DNA of 64,000 bases from Planctomycetota bacterium. Its GTDB lineage: Bacteria > Planctomycetota > Planctomycetia > Pirellulales > Pirellulaceae. The stretch lies in NCBI GenBank assembly GCA_016872775.1, contig VGZA01000006.1, positions 80,872 to 144,871 of the forward strand. Direction: 5' to 3'. Below are positions 63,126 to 64,000 of this stretch, piece by piece. The notes beneath the pieces are model-generated. The model searched no databases, was not told the DNA's origin, and saw only the letters and a program-made list of their open reading frames with translations. Within the stretch, counting starts at the first letter, position 1. The number at the start of each line of letters is the position of its first letter. Position numbers and translations under genes: made by a program.

Positions 63126-64000
63126 ATGACAATTGTGCGAGAATCATGGGAACTCTCCCGCCGCGACTGTTTGCGACTCGGACTGGGGGCCGCATTGGCC
63201 GGAGTCGCTCCGGCGCCGCTGCTGGCCCAAGCAGATGCGGCAGCCACGCCGGCCCCCGCGTCCAAGTCGGTTGCCGCCGTGGTCACGATCTACACACACA
63301 ACTCGCATGCCGACGTGATCCTGACCAAGATCCTGCAAGGCTGGAAGCACGATGGCGGGCCGGGACCGGCGTTGAAATTGGCGTCGGTTTACATCGATCA
63401 GCCCGAGGTCAGCGACTTTGGCAAGGAACTCTGTAAGAAACACGGAGTCCCGATCTTCGATACGATTGAGAAGGCAGTGACGGTCAGCGGCAAGTCGATT
63501 CCCGTCGATGGCGTGCTCAGCATCGGCGAGCATGGCAACTATCCGCATAACAAGATCGGCCAACAACTGTATCCTCGCCGGCGGTTCATGGAGGAGATCG
63601 CAGCCGCCTTCGAGAAACACGGTCGCGTCGTTCCCGTCTTCAACGACAAGCACCTGGGCCCTGTGTGGACCGATGCCAAGTGGATGTACGACCGGGCCCG
63701 TGCGCTCAAGATCCCGTACATGGCCGGCTCGTCATTGCCAGTCGGATTTCGGACCGCCGATTTGAAGTTGCCAATGAAGTGCGAGATCGAAGCTGCGGTC
63801 GGCATCGCCTATGGCGGCGTGGAGGTGTACGGGTTCCACGCGTTGGAGCTCTACCAGTCCTACATCGAACGCCGTAGCGGGGCCGAACGGGGCGTGAAGG
63901 CCGTGCGATTTCTGGAGGGGCCAGCCTTGTGGAAAGCGGTCGACGAGGGCGTCATTTCGCGGGCGGCTCTGGATGCCGCGTTCGCCGCCGTTCCTAAGTC
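63126..64000 (+). CDS. Exported planctomycete conserved protein, cut by the window end
   Basis: An open frame of 291 residues from ATG 63126 (AAAGGAAC 8 bases upstream) that runs off the window. The leader is Tat-like (SRRDCLRLGLGAALAGVAPAP). The visible part (VVTIYTHNSHADVILTKIL, GVLSIGEHGNYPHNKIGQQL, PVFNDKHLGPVW) matches a conserved planctomycete protein type without a known activity; the fold looks like an alpha/beta nucleotide-binding or oxidoreductase-like domain. It follows the GHL10-like gene by 119 bases and probably belongs to the same operon. Confidence 0.8.
   Translation, partial: MTIVRESWELSRRDCLRLGLGAALAGVAPAPLLAQADAAATPAPASKSVAAVVTIYTHNSHADVILTKILQGWKHDGGPGPALKLASVYIDQPEVSDFGKELCKKHGVPIFDTIEKAVTVSGKSIPVDGVLSIGEHGNYPHNKIGQQLYPRRRFMEEIAAAFEKHGRVVPVFNDKHLGPVWTDAKWMYDRARALKIPYMAGSSLPVGFRTADLKLPMKCEIEAAVGIAYGGVEVYGFHALELYQSYIERRSGAERGVKAVRFLEGPALWKAVDEGVISRAALDAAFAAVPK

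Noticed and set aside
1..64000. tRNA, rRNA, integrase or phage genes that would mark a genomic island
   Set aside because: None was seen on either strand, so I do not call the region an island despite its repeats.

Overview
The window is GC-rich, gene-dense bacterial DNA that looks like a free-living member of the Planctomycetota. The main evidence is the gene content: four PSCyt1/PSCyt2/PSD1 (DUF1549/DUF1553) secreted cytochrome c-like proteins, one DUF1592/DUF1588/DUF1585 protein, one DUF1552 protein, nine DUF1501 proteins, three formylglycine sulfatases and several secreted sugar-active proteins. These families are strongly expanded in planctomycetes and rare together elsewhere. No rRNA, tRNA, CRISPR array, transposase or phage gene was seen, and I cannot assign a genus.

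Layout. 1-2.8 kb: the end of a DUF1592-type gene overlapping a DUF1552 gene. 3-7.1 kb: a PSD1 gene plus a DUF1501 gene. 7.1-15.9 kb: a CocE-type hydrolase, three unpaired DUF1501 genes, a DUF6807 (PmoA-like) protein and a PQQ-type beta-propeller. 16.2-20.9 kb: a PSD1 gene carrying a LamG-like insert, with its DUF1501 partner. 21-24 kb: a YgjV-like membrane protein, a xylose-isomerase-like TIM barrel and a divergent malate/L-lactate dehydrogenase. 24.0-33.4 kb: a compact run of GntR/FCD regulator, PSD1, DUF1501, PSD1, DUF1501, with 4-nt overlaps at two junctions, followed by a 1565-residue propeller/glycosidase-like protein. 38-46 kb: a DUF1501 gene, a five-bladed-propeller glycosidase-like protein, a flavin oxidoreductase/class IV aminotransferase pair on the minus strand and a GHL10-like protein. 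46.3-47.7 kb: the last DUF1501. 47.7-53.3 kb, minus strand: an SDR dehydrogenase and three sulfatases. 53.6-64 kb, plus strand: six secreted proteins, at least three glycosidase-like, the last cut by the window end.

How the genes may work together (inference). The right half resembles a planctomycete glycan-utilisation region: sulfatases and TIM-barrel or propeller enzymes would act on a sulfated or uronic-acid-containing glycan, and the SDR, Ldh and TIM-barrel isomerase would process the released sugars or acids. The PSD1/DUF1501 pairs are exported by Sec and Tat-like signals and probably act outside the cytoplasm. One pair of modules sits directly behind, and overlaps, a GntR/FCD regulator, a family that usually senses organic acids, which links these poorly understood proteins to carbon-acid metabolism.

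The most unusual feature is a family of short GC-rich hairpins. Copies lie between genes and also in frame inside genes: in the coiled-coil linker of one PSD1 protein, in the signal-peptide leader of a second, in a loop of the same second protein, and probably in the leader of the CocE hydrolase. They resemble in behaviour the palindromic elements known to be inserted in Rickettsia genes, but are unrelated in sequence as far as I can tell.
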